This document shows positions 33,863-44,200 of a DNA stretch of 64,000 bases, one piece after another. Source of the stretch: SZUA-365 sp964635845 (GTDB lineage Bacteria; Bacteroidota; Ignavibacteria; SZUA-365); NCBI GenBank assembly GCA_964635845.1, contig CAZWNO010000003.1, forward strand, positions 40,389-104,388, in the 5' to 3' direction. The first letter of the stretch is position 1. Each line of letters opens with the position of its first letter. The notes below the pieces were generated by a model. That model saw nothing but the letters and a program-made list of their open reading frames with translations, did not search any database and had not been told where the DNA came from. A program made the translations under genes and the position numbers.

Positions 33863-34938
33863 GACTTGCCGACCGCCTTCTTTCCCCGCTGCATGGCACG
33901 AGCCAGGGAAAGACGAGCATGCCCGCGCGCGGCAGGGATGGTCAGATGCACGCTGGACCTCCCCTCCGGCGCGAACTCCCTTTTATAGGCTTCGTCTCCG
34001 CGAAGGAGATCGAACCATTCAAAGCCCTGCCGCATCGCCCAGCGGATTGTCGCGTCGAGATTCATGGTGCCGGGACTGTAACGCCTGGCCTGATCATCCA
34101 TGCCGGAAAGCACGTAATGCACCGTCCCCCCATGCAGGTACGACAGCATGAGATGCACAGGAACCCGCTCGATCGATACTACGGATAACAGGAGTTCATT
34201 CTCCAGTACAGCGCACAAATCCCGGAGGAAAGCGATATTGGCCGGGTCGACGAACCACGAGGCGGCGCCGAAGCGCGCGCGGTTGCGCTCGATGAGCGTG
34301 TCGATCAGGCCGGGTTCCGGCGCCCGAAGCGCCTGCCAATCCATCTGATCCCGCCCGGCGAGGAGGCGTCGCGCGCGCCGGATCTCCCGCTGCATGTGCG
34401 GTGCGCAGCGCTGCACGACTGCGTCGTCATCCATCCCTTCAAGCCCGATGCGGAAGTACGGATCGCCGGAATGCCGCGTGCATCCATCACATGTGATCGT
34501 GGCGGCCGTCGATTCGGGAAGCACGTCGCGCAGCGTCAGCCAGGCATCGGGGAATTCCGCGTGCAGGAATGAGATGATCGCGCTCCAGAGCGACGCCGTG
34601 TCCGACTCGGTCGTGATCAGGTCAGGGTACTGGGAGAGCCTGTCGGCGATCCAGAGGAGGTAACGCCAGATAATGATCGGTCCGGCCTTGCGATGCTGGA
34701 GAAATAGCGGGACAGCGGCGACAATATTCGCTCCTCGCGAGACACGGAGGAGCGCGAGTTCCCTCCTTCCATCATCGCGGATGTAATGGGCATGCCATGT
34801 GCTGTTCCATTCCCAGGACTGGAAGAAAGTATTGCGCACAAGTCGGTTGGAACGGTACGCATCGATCCACCATCGCATGAGCTCCTCGTCTTCGAAGTCG
34901 CTGCGAACAATCGTCAGATCCGGCTCCGACGCGGTCAC
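33859..34938 (-). CDS. CelD/FemAB-like GNAT acyltransferase
   Basis: A 359-aa protein of the CelD/BcsL-type double-GNAT fold, related to FemAB aminoacyl transferases. The N-terminal half has FFQSWEWNSTWHAHY, the typical opening of this family. The C-terminal half has RFGAASWFVDPANIAFLRDL, VPVHLMLSYLHGGTVHYVLSGMD and a final block MRQGFEWFDLLRGDEAYKREFA. It starts with GTG at 34938, overlapping the hexapeptide transferase stop (GTGA), and overlaps the GNAT gene by 4 nt. Such proteins transfer acyl or aminoacyl groups during exopolysaccharide or peptidoglycan synthesis; the substrate here is unknown. Confidence 0.8.
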   Translation of the reverse strand: MTASEPDLTIVRSDFEDEELMRWWIDAYRSNRLVRNTFFQSWEWNSTWHAHYIRDDGRRELALLRVSRGANIVAAVPLFLQHRKAGPIIIWRYLLWIADRLSQYPDLITTESDTASLWSAIISFLHAEFPDAWLTLRDVLPESTAATITCDGCTRHSGDPYFRIGLEGMDDDAVVQRCAPHMQREIRRARRLLAGRDQMDWQALRAPEPGLIDTLIERNRARFGAASWFVDPANIAFLRDLCAVLENELLLSVVSIERVPVHLMLSYLHGGTVHYVLSGMDDQARRYSPGTMNLDATIRWAMRQGFEWFDLLRGDEAYKREFAPEGRSSVHLTIPAARGHARLSLARAMQRGKKAVGKS

Positions 34939-35504
34939 GATCCACCCCGCATGCGGATGAGACGGGCGGGAGTCCCGCCGACGACCGCGCCGGCCGGTAC
35001 GTCATGCGTGACCGTGGCGTTTGCAGCGACGACCGCGCCGTCGCCGATGGTTACGCCCTGCAGGATGACGGCGTTCGAACCGATCCACACTTCCTCGCCG
35101 ATGAGGATCGGCATCTGCTTTCCGCCCTGTTCGCGAATCGGCTTCCGCGTATCGTCGATAACGTGATTGCCGTCGATGATCGTCACGAATCCCCCGATGA
35201 GCGTGCCCCGGCCGATTCGCACGTTCCCGGACACGGTACAGTGCTGGGAAATGAAAACGTCTTCCTCTATTTCGAGCGTGTTGTCCGGGTGCGCGATCAG
35301 CCAGCTGTCGTGCAGCACCTGCACGCGTTCCCCGATGGACAGCCGCGCCGAAGGATCGATGCGCAGCTGTGTTCGGGGACCAAAGGTTGCCGACGCAGCG
35401 ATCTGCTGTCCCGCTTTACGAAGTCTCCGGAGAATGAGAAACAACTCGGCGCCCTGCATTTTCCGGAACAGATATGCGGCGATATGTGCGGCTATGACTT
35501 TCAT
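34935..35504 (-). CDS. Left-handed beta-helix (hexapeptide) acyltransferase
   Basis: A 189-aa O- or N-acetyltransferase of the WbbJ/LacA type. Hexapeptide repeats run from about residue 60 to the end (LSIGERVQV, NVRIGRGTLIGG, PILIGEEVWIGSNAVILQGVTIGDGAVVAANATV). DGNHVIDDTRKPIR near 111 gives the catalytic His. The end VVGGTPARLIR is the standard cap. The first 25 residues are amphipathic and may hold the protein near the membrane. Both ends overlap neighbours by 4 nt. Likely modifies a sugar of the glycan exported by the neighbouring flippase. Confidence 0.88.
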   Translation of the reverse strand: MKVIAAHIAAYLFRKMQGAELFLILRRLRKAGQQIAASATFGPRTQLRIDPSARLSIGERVQVLHDSWLIAHPDNTLEIEEDVFISQHCTVSGNVRIGRGTLIGGFVTIIDGNHVIDDTRKPIREQGGKQMPILIGEEVWIGSNAVILQGVTIGDGAVVAANATVTHDVPAGAVVGGTPARLIRMRGGS

Positions 35505-36817
35505 GCGGTTGCACTATACTTTTCGGCCGCGGTCTCGACTTCCTTACGATGCATGTAGATGTAGAGCATCGATACGATTCCGGCGACGAACCAGACGAGC
35601 ACGCTGCTCACCGCCGCGCCCATCGATCCCATGTGCGCGATGAACCAGTAATGCGATACGACGGTCAGGAGCAGCTGTCCGAGCGCGATCCACGTCCCCA
35701 TGCGCTCGTGGCCGATACTGAGCATGAGCATCGTGATGGGATTTCCGATGATTGTCCATGCATAGCCGATGAAGAGCACTGCGAACAGGGGCAGCGACGC
35801 AGTGTAATTCGGAAAGTACGCCGGCGTGACGAAGTACATCGCGATCATGTACATCAAGCCCAGGCCGGTGACCGGCAGGCTCACGGCGAAAGTGCGCCCG
35901 ATGTAGCGGCGCATTTCCGGGAGTGTGCGCAGTTCCATGGCTTTCGGAAAGAACACGGTCGACACCGACCCCGCGAGCACGATGAGCGGCGTGCACAGTT
36001 TCGTGGCGGCTATGTAGAGACCCGCCTCCTCCGGCCTGTCCGCGAGCATCGGTGATATCATGAACACATCGAGGCGCATCAGAAACATCGTGGCGAACGA
36101 GGTGATCATCATCCACTTCCCGAAGCCCAGTACCTCGCGTCCGATATCCTTCCAGTCGTATTCGACGCGGTTGCGCAGCGACGATACAAACCAGAGCGCG
36201 ATCACCGCGACGACAAGTGGAGCAATCGCATACGACACGTACACGATCGTGAGCGAGAACGCCGAGAAGAGGATGGCGGCGTAGATCACACCTGTTTTGA
36301 TCGCCGCTTCGAGGATGCGGATGAATGTGAAGCGAATGAATTCCTGACGCGCTTGCAGTACCGCGAGGATGAACTCCATCAATCCCCCGCCCGCTATCGC
36401 AGCCGTCATGATTCGCAACGGACTCACCAGCTCGGGAGTCCGGAGCAGCGTGACCGCGATCGTGTCCGCGCCCGCGAAGAGCAATATCGCAGTGACGACC
36501 ATGATCACGCCTTTTGTCTTGATCGCGAACTGATAATGCGCCTGGGCCCGCGCTGGGTCGTTTCGCTTGTACAGAGCATAGAAACGTATGAAGCTCTGAT
36601 GGAGGCCGGAGTCCGTGAACTGGTTGATCGCCGCAAGCACGGTGATGAAGAGCCCGTACAGCTTGTATTCTTCCGGGGTCAGCAGCGCCAGCATCGACAG
36701 CGTGATCAGGAAAGTCAGAAATTTGGATGAAACGTCGCCACAAAAAACGATGCCGGCATCCCTCGCTCCGAGCGGAATGAGAGACCGGAGTCCGTTGAAC
36801 CGTTCCCGCGCGTTCAC
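35501..36817 (-). CDS. Oligosaccharide flippase (Wzx / MATE-like)
   Basis: A 438-aa inner-membrane protein with about 12-14 membrane helices and few charges within them. The N-terminus DVSSKFLTFLITLSMLALLTPEEYKLYGLFITV is typical of polysaccharide translocases (Wzx/RfbX), as is the mid segment SFATMFLMRLDVFMIS and the AGLYIAATKL stretch. It moves lipid-linked glycan units across the inner membrane. GTG start at 36817 overlaps the upstream glycosyltransferase (GTGA). No Wzy-like polymerase was recognised in the window, so the unit may be exported singly or be polymerised elsewhere. Confidence 0.88.
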   Translation of the reverse strand: MNARERFNGLRSLIPLGARDAGIVFCGDVSSKFLTFLITLSMLALLTPEEYKLYGLFITVLAAINQFTDSGLHQSFIRFYALYKRNDPARAQAHYQFAIKTKGVIMVVTAILLFAGADTIAVTLLRTPELVSPLRIMTAAIAGGGLMEFILAVLQARQEFIRFTFIRILEAAIKTGVIYAAILFSAFSLTIVYVSYAIAPLVVAVIALWFVSSLRNRVEYDWKDIGREVLGFGKWMMITSFATMFLMRLDVFMISPMLADRPEEAGLYIAATKLCTPLIVLAGSVSTVFFPKAMELRTLPEMRRYIGRTFAVSLPVTGLGLMYMIAMYFVTPAYFPNYTASLPLFAVLFIGYAWTIIGNPITMLMLSIGHERMGTWIALGQLLLTVVSHYWFIAHMGSMGAAVSSVLVWFVAGIVSMLYIYMHRKEVETAAEKYSATA

Positions 36818-37998
36818 GCGGCAATGCCCTGCTTGTGAAGGTGTCCGAGCAGCGCACGCACGCGTTCCCCCCAGGTATGATGCTCTGCGAATTTCCTGCG
36901 CGCGTTGCGCAGTTCGGCCGTGTCTTCACGCACCGCCCTGTGGATCGCCGAGACAAAACTTTCTCTGTCCTGCGCAAGATAGATCAGGGATGCGTGATGC
37001 GTCAATTCAGCGGTGCGGGTGGCGACGACAGGTAGTCCCGCCGCACTGTATTCGTAGAGCTTCAGCGGATTGACGATGCGTGTGATGTCATTGTCGAGAA
37101 ACGGTATGATGGCGACGTTGAAGCGGCGAAGATGAGAGGCAAGATTTTTGTGGCCTACAAAACCATGGAGTGTGACGTTCGGATACCGGGAGCAAACCGC
37201 AGCGAACCGTCTATCGACCGGACCGATGATTGAGAAATGGCATTCGGTGCATGCGCGGATGGTCGCGAGCACGAGTCCTTCATCGAACCATTTACTGTTC
37301 GTGGTTCCGATGAATCCAACCGAGCACGGTGAACCGTTTTGCCGGATGATCGGCTCCGCATCGATACGTGCGATAAAATCGCGGGATACCGCGTTCGGCA
37401 GATAATGTATATCGGCATGCGCAAATCTTCTGCAGACTCCATCGCGCATTTCCTGCGCACTGTAGGTAATCAGCGACGCCTCATGTCCGAGCATGGTCTC
37501 CGCCGCACTGAGACGGCTCAGCGTATCATCGCTGCGGCTCTGCACTTCGAGGGCATCACAGATGTCATACACCAGCACCCGTGGATTGAAGAAAGTTCGA
37601 TCGATGAAATTTCCCCACCACAGTGGCATCATCACCATCCCGATTACCTGCGAGAAATCGACATCGCGAAACCGTGACTGGAACCATTTACGGAACAAAA
37701 TGCGGTCGATCGCAGGAGTCAGGCTGTTACGGTAACCTGTTGGCAAGGTGGGCGGTGTGTGGATGCGGAGCCCTGGTATTTCGTCGTCGAACGCGAAGCC
37801 GATATCGAGCGACAAGGGTGAGAAGACGCGGTTGAACGCCGTGTGAGCCTTGCCGCCCAGAGATGGCGGGATCTCGATGAAGTCCACTCCGTGACCGAGA
37901 CGTGCGCATTCCATCGCGATGGCCTGCTCGCGTTCCGGGAGACTGTTGAAGGACGTCCGCCCGAAAAAGAAAAAGCGATATGATCGATCAGCAGCCAT
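36814..37998 (-). CDS. GT-B glycosyltransferase
   Basis: A 394-aa protein. The N-terminus YRFFFFGRTSFNSLPEREQAIA and VYDICDALEVQ belong to the acceptor domain. SVGFIGTTNSKWFDEGLVLA starts the C-terminal nucleotide-sugar domain. FNVAIIPFLDNDITRIVNPLKLYEYSAAGLPVVAT is the GT1/GT4-like E-containing donor-binding block. It begins 8 nt after the previous glycosyltransferase and its stop overlaps the flippase start. Probably builds the glycan that the flippase exports; linkage and sugar unknown. Confidence 0.86.
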   Translation of the reverse strand: MAADRSYRFFFFGRTSFNSLPEREQAIAMECARLGHGVDFIEIPPSLGGKAHTAFNRVFSPLSLDIGFAFDDEIPGLRIHTPPTLPTGYRNSLTPAIDRILFRKWFQSRFRDVDFSQVIGMVMMPLWWGNFIDRTFFNPRVLVYDICDALEVQSRSDDTLSRLSAAETMLGHEASLITYSAQEMRDGVCRRFAHADIHYLPNAVSRDFIARIDAEPIIRQNGSPCSVGFIGTTNSKWFDEGLVLATIRACTECHFSIIGPVDRRFAAVCSRYPNVTLHGFVGHKNLASHLRRFNVAIIPFLDNDITRIVNPLKLYEYSAAGLPVVATRTAELTHHASLIYLAQDRESFVSAIHRAVREDTAELRNARRKFAEHHTWGERVRALLGHLHKQGIAA

Positions 37999-38005
37999 CG
38001 TCTCG

Positions 38006-39109
38006 CTACCGCATCGTGGCGATCTGTTCCTGCGATGTCGCCCTCACGAGGTTCCTATCATGTTCGACATACCAATCCTCGAATAACACGGCAATATCAT
38101 CCCAGGTCTGCTGTGATGCAAACATGAATGCGCGCCGCGCCTTCTCCTCCAGTTCCGTCCGGTTGCGATCGGTCAGCAGCGAGTCGAAGAACGAGCTGCT
38201 TTCACGCTCGTCCCCGAGAATCGACAGCATCTGGCCGGCGTCCGGTATCGATGCGACGTAGTTCTTCTTCACGGGTGTGTATGCCGGAACGATCACCGGA
38301 GCCCCGCTGGCGCATGCGTCGAAGATCCCCAGAAATCCGGTCGCGATGATCCAGCGCGCTGCTGCAATCACGCGTTCCGGATGCTCCGACACACCGAGCA
38401 ATTCCACTGCGAGATGCCGATCCGCGAGTCCGGCGACCTGGTCGCGCAGCGGACCGTCGCCCGCGATGCGCACGCGGACGGAAACGCGGTTCCTCTCCGC
38501 GGACGACGCAAGGCAGCGCAGGAGCGGCAGTATCCCCGTGTCATCGGACAGGCGGCCGGCATAGGCGAATACGCGCTCCTCCGCGGGCGCAAGACGCTCG
38601 TGCCTGCGTACCGGTGCGCCGAGATACACTGCGTCGATGGAGTGACCGTAGATCGATCGGATGTACTCCCCCACCGCGAAGCGGACATCGCAGCCCGCGG
38701 CGGTGATGGAACGGAACACGCGGTGCCGGAGCCTGACCGGCCAATGCTCGAATCCATGAAACGTCACGGCGTAGCGTGGTCCCCGGATGAGCGGACGCAG
38801 CGGCAGGAACCAGTGAAAGAACGTCGTATAATCATGGAAGTGCAGGACATCGGCCGAACGCAGCAGCGACCTCTGCGACCACATCCATCGCCAGTACCAG
38901 AGGCGCGTGATGGGTCTGCGGAGCGGAACGTGGAAACGGATGATGCGGAACGGGAGATCTTCATCGGAAGAGCGGTTGTCTGCTGGTGTCTCCGTGATGA
39001 GGGTGACGTCGTGACCCCGAACGGCGAGAGCCTCAGCCGTGCGCAGAACACTCCACTGCACGCCGCCGACCGACGGGAGGAAGTGATTGACGAAGAAGAC
39101 GATGTGCAT
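38006..39109 (-). CDS. GT4-family glycosyltransferase
   Basis: A 367-aa GT-B enzyme. It begins VFFVNHFLPSVGGVQWSVLRTAEAL, the typical glycine-rich acceptor loop of GT4. FAYAGRLSDDTGILPLLRCL is the domain linker/donor loop, and FLGIFDACASGAPVIVPAY is the E-rich donor motif, here with Asp in place of the usual first Glu, so the catalytic pattern is slightly divergent. The tail is hydrophilic with several Arg. Closely spaced between the secreted deacetylase and the next glycosyltransferase. Confidence 0.87.
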   Translation of the reverse strand: MHIVFFVNHFLPSVGGVQWSVLRTAEALAVRGHDVTLITETPADNRSSDEDLPFRIIRFHVPLRRPITRLWYWRWMWSQRSLLRSADVLHFHDYTTFFHWFLPLRPLIRGPRYAVTFHGFEHWPVRLRHRVFRSITAAGCDVRFAVGEYIRSIYGHSIDAVYLGAPVRRHERLAPAEERVFAYAGRLSDDTGILPLLRCLASSAERNRVSVRVRIAGDGPLRDQVAGLADRHLAVELLGVSEHPERVIAAARWIIATGFLGIFDACASGAPVIVPAYTPVKKNYVASIPDAGQMLSILGDERESSSFFDSLLTDRNRTELEEKARRAFMFASQQTWDDIAVLFEDWYVEHDRNLVRATSQEQIATMR

Positions 39110-39124
39110 GCGGGATCGTGAATG

Positions 39125-40270
39125 TCAATTCACTTTCTGGAAGAATTCATACCGGGGAGGCCGGCCCTCCGTCGGCGTGTAGCCGTAGTCCTTGACGAAG
39201 ACGCCGTCCATCAGCGTGTCGTTCGGGTTCCACGGCTTGTCGTAATCGCTGCCCGCCTGGTAGACGTACGTGATGCCCTTGAACGCGTTGTGCTTACGGA
39301 CGCGCGCCTGGCCGCCCCCGGCATCGAGATCGAGATAGTGCGTGATGTGATCACTGTAATTGAATTCCGGAAAACCCGTATAGAGCGTGCAGCTGAAACT
39401 GTTCCGCGCTTTCTGCACAGCACTCCTGACGAGGACATTCACGGTCTTGTGGAAGTAGTTGCCATATTCGCCGTCGGCCCCATGCGTGATGACCACGTCG
39501 GGCTTTTCTCGCATGATGAGATCCTCGATGCTCCTCCGCATGGCCTCGCGCATGATGGTACCCGGTCCGAAACTCCTTTTGAAATCGAAACCTATGTATT
39601 CGCCGATCTGCACGAGCTGTTCGCCGTTCAACTCGTAACGTACGGGAAGCACGCTGATCTCCACGCCGAGCGCGCGTCCGTACCGGCGGGCGATCCGCGG
39701 TTTTTCGATACCCATCAGGTCCGTCGCAACGCGCACACTTCCATCGGGCATCACACCCGCGGCATTGAATCCGCCCAGCGCCTTGCTCACTTCGTCAGTG
39801 AAACCTCTCGATCCGTCAGCACCGTTGGAGACGAGATAGACCCGCGCATCCTTCCCTTTCAGCGCTGCCGTGGCGAGCAGTCCTCCGGTCAGGAGCACCT
39901 CGTCGTCGGGATGTCCCATGATGACGATGATCTTCCTCGCACGCTGAATCACATCGTCCATGTCCGCGAATCGTTCCGCGAGAACCGTGGGTGTCCGGAG
40001 GTATCCGGTATGATCGTCCGGGTCGAAGACGCTCAACCGGTAGTCGATCTTGATCTTCTCCTCCCCCCCGTCGCCGTACGTGAAATCCTTCACGTACACG
40101 ACCTTGTGATCGACTCCGGGCCATTCATCGAAATCCCAAGTTCCATGTGCCGTGCCCGTCGGAATGTCGTAGCCCGGACGGAACATGGAAGGGTCGATCG
40201 TGTGCGGAACGTTCTGCGCAGAAGCGGAAATCGCGAAGAGGATCATGACGGGGAGAAACGTCGGTTTCAT
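39125..40270 (-). CDS. Secreted PIG-L family deacetylase
   Basis: A 381-aa protein with an 18-residue signal peptide (ISASAQ cleavage). The zinc motif GHPDDEVLLTGGLLATAAL lies near residues 118-136, followed by LVSNGADGSRGF. HGADGEYGNYFHK near 263 supplies the remaining ligand and active-site histidines. Unlike the cytoplasmic PIG-L at 32529-33329, it has the textbook HPDDE, and it carries an export signal, so it acts on sugars already outside the inner membrane. Sits in a tight run between an SGNH hydrolase and glycosyltransferases. Confidence 0.88.
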   Translation of the reverse strand: MKPTFLPVMILFAISASAQNVPHTIDPSMFRPGYDIPTGTAHGTWDFDEWPGVDHKVVYVKDFTYGDGGEEKIKIDYRLSVFDPDDHTGYLRTPTVLAERFADMDDVIQRARKIIVIMGHPDDEVLLTGGLLATAALKGKDARVYLVSNGADGSRGFTDEVSKALGGFNAAGVMPDGSVRVATDLMGIEKPRIARRYGRALGVEISVLPVRYELNGEQLVQIGEYIGFDFKRSFGPGTIMREAMRRSIEDLIMREKPDVVITHGADGEYGNYFHKTVNVLVRSAVQKARNSFSCTLYTGFPEFNYSDHITHYLDLDAGGGQARVRKHNAFKGITYVYQAGSDYDKPWNPNDTLMDGVFVKDYGYTPTEGRPPRYEFFQKVN

Positions 40271-40279
40271 TGAGGATCT

Positions 40280-41287
40280 CTAGAGAACGAGGAGGCTGTG
40301 CGTTTGAAATTGCTGAAGAACAGACTGCAAATGCAGGGTATATGCACCCGGCGCAACCATTGTTCCGTCATCGCTTCGTGCGTTCCACACTATGAAATGA
40401 TCGCCCGGCGCGTGAGCGTAATATACCATTTTCCGGATGAGACGTCCCGTCGCATCGACCACGCGGAGCACATACTCACCGCTCGACCGCGCGGAAAATC
40501 CGATGACGGACACCCCGCTGCGCATCCGGAGAAACGGGGACGGGAACGCGCGCATTGCTTCAGCGGGCGGCGGCAGAGCCCTCTGCGCCGAGAGCGCGTC
40601 AACGACAAGCCCGAGCAGCGCTGAGGCTATGGACCGGTGTCCTTCCGCCGTGGGATGAACGCCGTCGAAGCCCAGCAGAGACGTATCCGCGAGGATGCTG
40701 TCGACCCGGAGCACGCGGATACCGTCGAACTCCCTCGCGTTTTCTTCAAGCACGCCGGTGTACGCCGCGCGCAGGCCGTCGACTCCGCCACGCGGTGCGT
40801 AGAGCGTACTGTCGAACAGCTGGTAGAAACGGCGTTCCGCGACGGGAGGCGGAGTGATCACGACGACCCGCATGCCCGTACCGGCGAGCTTGCGAAACAT
40901 GATCCGGGTGTAGTGACGGAAGCGCTCCAGCGAAACGCGGGAGGCAGGCGGATTCCCCGAGGTGAAATAGTCATTGGATCCGAAGGCGAAGCAGACGACA
41001 TCTGCACGCGCGCTCATCACGTCGTGATCGATGCGGGCGAGCGCATCCTCCGTGGTCTCTCCCCCGTGAGCGGTCACATCGCTGCTGACGCTCAATCCCC
41101 GCCCTGCGAGCATGGAATCGAGCAGCGCCGGATAGGCGCGTTCAGGACGGCGCACCGCGTCGATCCAGCCTTCGGTGATCGAATCGCCGAAATAGCATAG
41201 CCGGTACTGGGAAAACGCGCTGGCGGGAAGGGATGCGAGGATCAGCAGCAGGATGCCGCGGCGCAGACGGATTGACCCGGCGATCAC
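40280..41287 (-). CDS. Secreted SGNH/GDSL hydrolase with type IX/FlgD-like C-terminal domain
   Basis: A 335-aa protein starting with GTG at 41287 (overlaps the activase stop as GTGA). Signal peptide of about 26 residues (SAFSQ). SGNH blocks are YFGDSITEGW (Ser), the Gly block TAHGGETTEDAL, FGSNDYFTSG (Asn) and DGVHPTAEGH (Asp/His). Residues about 245-335 form an Ig-like domain reading YVLRVVDATGRLIR, HFIVWNARSDDGT, then PGAYTLHLQS. This matches the FlgD/type IX sorting domains of Bacteroidota. Probably a surface esterase that removes acyl groups from glycans, secreted with help from PorQ-like components. Confidence 0.85.
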   Translation of the reverse strand: MIAGSIRLRRGILLLILASLPASAFSQYRLCYFGDSITEGWIDAVRRPERAYPALLDSMLAGRGLSVSSDVTAHGGETTEDALARIDHDVMSARADVVCFAFGSNDYFTSGNPPASRVSLERFRHYTRIMFRKLAGTGMRVVVITPPPVAERRFYQLFDSTLYAPRGGVDGLRAAYTGVLEENAREFDGIRVLRVDSILADTSLLGFDGVHPTAEGHRSIASALLGLVVDALSAQRALPPPAEAMRAFPSPFLRMRSGVSVIGFSARSSGEYVLRVVDATGRLIRKMVYYAHAPGDHFIVWNARSDDGTMVAPGAYTLHLQSVLQQFQTHSLLVL

Positions 41288-44200
41288 AGCGAAGGCCGAC
41301 CGGGAAGCCCGATCTCGTGATACCGTGGATTCGCCTCCACCTCGGCGAAGCGGGGACGCGGCTCGGGCTCGCCCCCGAGCGCCCGCAGCAGCCGCGCTTC
41401 GTACTCGCGCAGCCTTGCTTCGAGTGATTCACGCTTCATGCCCTGCGTGACGAGCGTCTCACGATACCGTTTGAGGAAGTACCCGATGGTCTCGACGCGG
41501 ATTTTGATACTTCCGGCGGGACGGTTCTCGTCGATATCCTTGAAGCTGAAGTACGGCGTGCCGGAGCATTCCACGATTTCCTGCACCGTCGCGTAGATAG
41601 GTCCGTCGTGTCCGCACTTGAAGCTCGACAGCTCGAGCGCCACGAGATTCGGATGCCGCGCGACGAATTTCGCCGCCCATACTTTCCTGCTCGTATTCTC
41701 GCTGTAGGAATTCTTCCACACGTCGCTGATATCCATCGGATGGGAGATGCGGCCCGCGCGCAGATCGCCGCCGAAGACGCGCTCGAGCGTTTCATCGTCC
41801 ATCGGGAGGCTGTCCTGCGTGAACACGGGATAGCCGAGCTTCTGGAATTCCGCCAGGATGCCGTGATTGATGCCGGGATCGTTGTGATAGGGACGCGCGA
41901 GCAACACGATGCCGAGGCGACCCTCGCGTTCGATCTCCTGAAGTGTCAGTGCGGCATTGGCACGAAGCTCCGCGGTGAAGCCGTCGAGCGCCGTGTAGGC
42001 TGCGGCCATGGCCTGTTCATGTTCATCCCTCCCCAGCGAGAGCAGCGTCTTCATCTCGGCGAACATCTGCCGCGACGCCAGTTCCGGTTCCGCGAGATTC
42101 AGGAAAGGCTGGACATATCGGAGTCCCGCGCGCGAGAACATGTCGCCTTCCTTGACGAAGGCGGCCTTCGCGGTCTCCACGCTCCCGACGACGGTGGGAC
42201 AGGATTTCGCGGCCAGCGTTCCGACGAGATCGCTGGGCATGTCGTCGACCATCGGGAAGAAAATCCAGTCGATCGCTTTCTGCGCGTGTTTCCTTTCCAG
42301 GAGATTATGAACGTGCGCCAGGGCCAGTTTGCTCGGGAAACAGGGATCGATGCTTCCACGCTTGCTTCCTTCGCGGAACAGCGCATCGGATGTGTAATCG
42401 GAGAATACCAGCCGCTCGTGCGGGATTCCGAGTTCCGCGAAATAGGCGGTGAAGAATGGTGCGTGCGCATACATGTTGAGCACGCGGGGAATGCCGATGC
42501 GCAGTTCCGCGCGAGGAATGCTGCGCGCGCCCGCCGTCACCGGGATCGCCCCGCGTTTTTCATTCACCGAATGACGCTCGTGAAAGACTTCACGCGAGGC
42601 GAGGTCCGCAAAGTTGGGAAACTGCTTGCGGACCCGCGAAAGATCTCGGGCGATTTCCCGCATGTTTTCCGCTTCCTCGACGCTGCCTTTCTCGCAGGTC
42701 GCGAGGATCAGTCTCCGTTTTTCCGGCGCTACCTCGTCGCCACCCCTGGTTGCCGTCTCCACGTCGATGAACGTGCGCAGGCAGTTGTTCCGGCAGAATC
42801 CGCAGCGCGTGCTTTCGTCCCTCCTGGAAACGAAACGGATGTGTTCCGCCGCGTCGAGTCCGATGAACGTCGTTTCCCTGCCGCTGCCATGGAGACGTGC
42901 CGCCTCCACCGCCGCACCGATAGCACCGGCTTCTCCGGTGTGGCGATGCACGATGATCCGCGGACGCAACTCATGGAATTTCTTCCGGATGAAATCGACC
43001 TGCGCCTTGACCGCCGCGAGATTGCGCTGCGTGCCTCCCTGCAGCACGAAGGTGCCGCCGAGCCGCTCGAGGTTGGTGATCTGCGACACGTACAACCAGA
43101 TATTCTTCGGAAGGACACGGGCGAGACCGGCCATGATCTCTTCAGGCCGCCAACCCTGGCGCTGGAAATCGACGATGTCGGATTGGAGAAAGACCGCACA
43201 GCCGTATCCGAACTCCGGTGCCTTGGTCGCGGCGAAGGCGATCTCCGCGTAGTCGCCGATGTCGTAGCCGAAGCCCTCGGCCGTGCTCTGAAGGAAATAC
43301 CCGTTTCCCGCGGAACATTGCGTATTCTGACCTCCGACATCGCAGATCACATCGACATTGTTGTAGAAGCGCTGGGCAGCCTGGGTATGCGCCACCGTCT
43401 CGACGAGGGCGACATCGGCGCTGATCGTATCCTTGAGGATATCCTTTGCGTAGCCCGTCGTCCCGACGCCGAGGATGTGCAGTTCCGCACCCTGTGCACG
43501 CACCTGGTCGTGCAGTTCGAGAATGATGCGTCGCGTGTCATCAATGGGATTGCCGTCGGAGAGCCGATATGCCTTGAACNNNNNNNNNNGCCGTCGATTC
43601 CGAGATACGCATCGAAGCGCTGTCCCGGATGGAGCGTCAGCGGGTGGAACTCGGGTACGCGATACTCGGAAAGGAATTGATCGAGCTCCTCCTTCGATTC
43701 GTAAAGCGGCGGACCGACTTTCGAGCGCTGCGCCTGTTCGCGGCCGTGGTGGATGTAATCCCGGAGTCCCGCGAGCCCGGTAAAGCATTCCTGCACCTCG
43801 TTGCGGGCCGCATATACCAGCGTACCGAGGGCGGCGAAGTACTGTGCATCTTCCGGCACGTATATCAGGGCCGAGGGATCGCTGCCCTCGGGCAGCGGAT
43901 ACTCCCGCTCCTGCCAGAGCAGCGCGATATTGTGTTTCCAGCACTCGACAAGTCCGCGGATGAACGTGTTGGGTCCGCCGAGAAGCAGCACATCATGCCG
44001 CAGGGTATTTCCACGTGTGAGCACCGAGAGATTCTGCTGTACGATGGATTCGAACAGCGAGGCCATCAGTTCCTCCGCCGGGACGCCCTGCTTCTGAAGT
44101 CCGTTGATATCCGTCTCGGCGAACACGCCGCATTTACCTGCGACGGGATGCAGGCGCACGCCGTCATAGCGGAGATGCGCGAGTTGGTCGGCTGGGATGC

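Noticed and set aside
41608..43680. A 690-codon open frame on the plus strand opposite the activase
   Set aside because: Shadow of a GC-rich gene; no recognisable motif and no ribosome-binding site.
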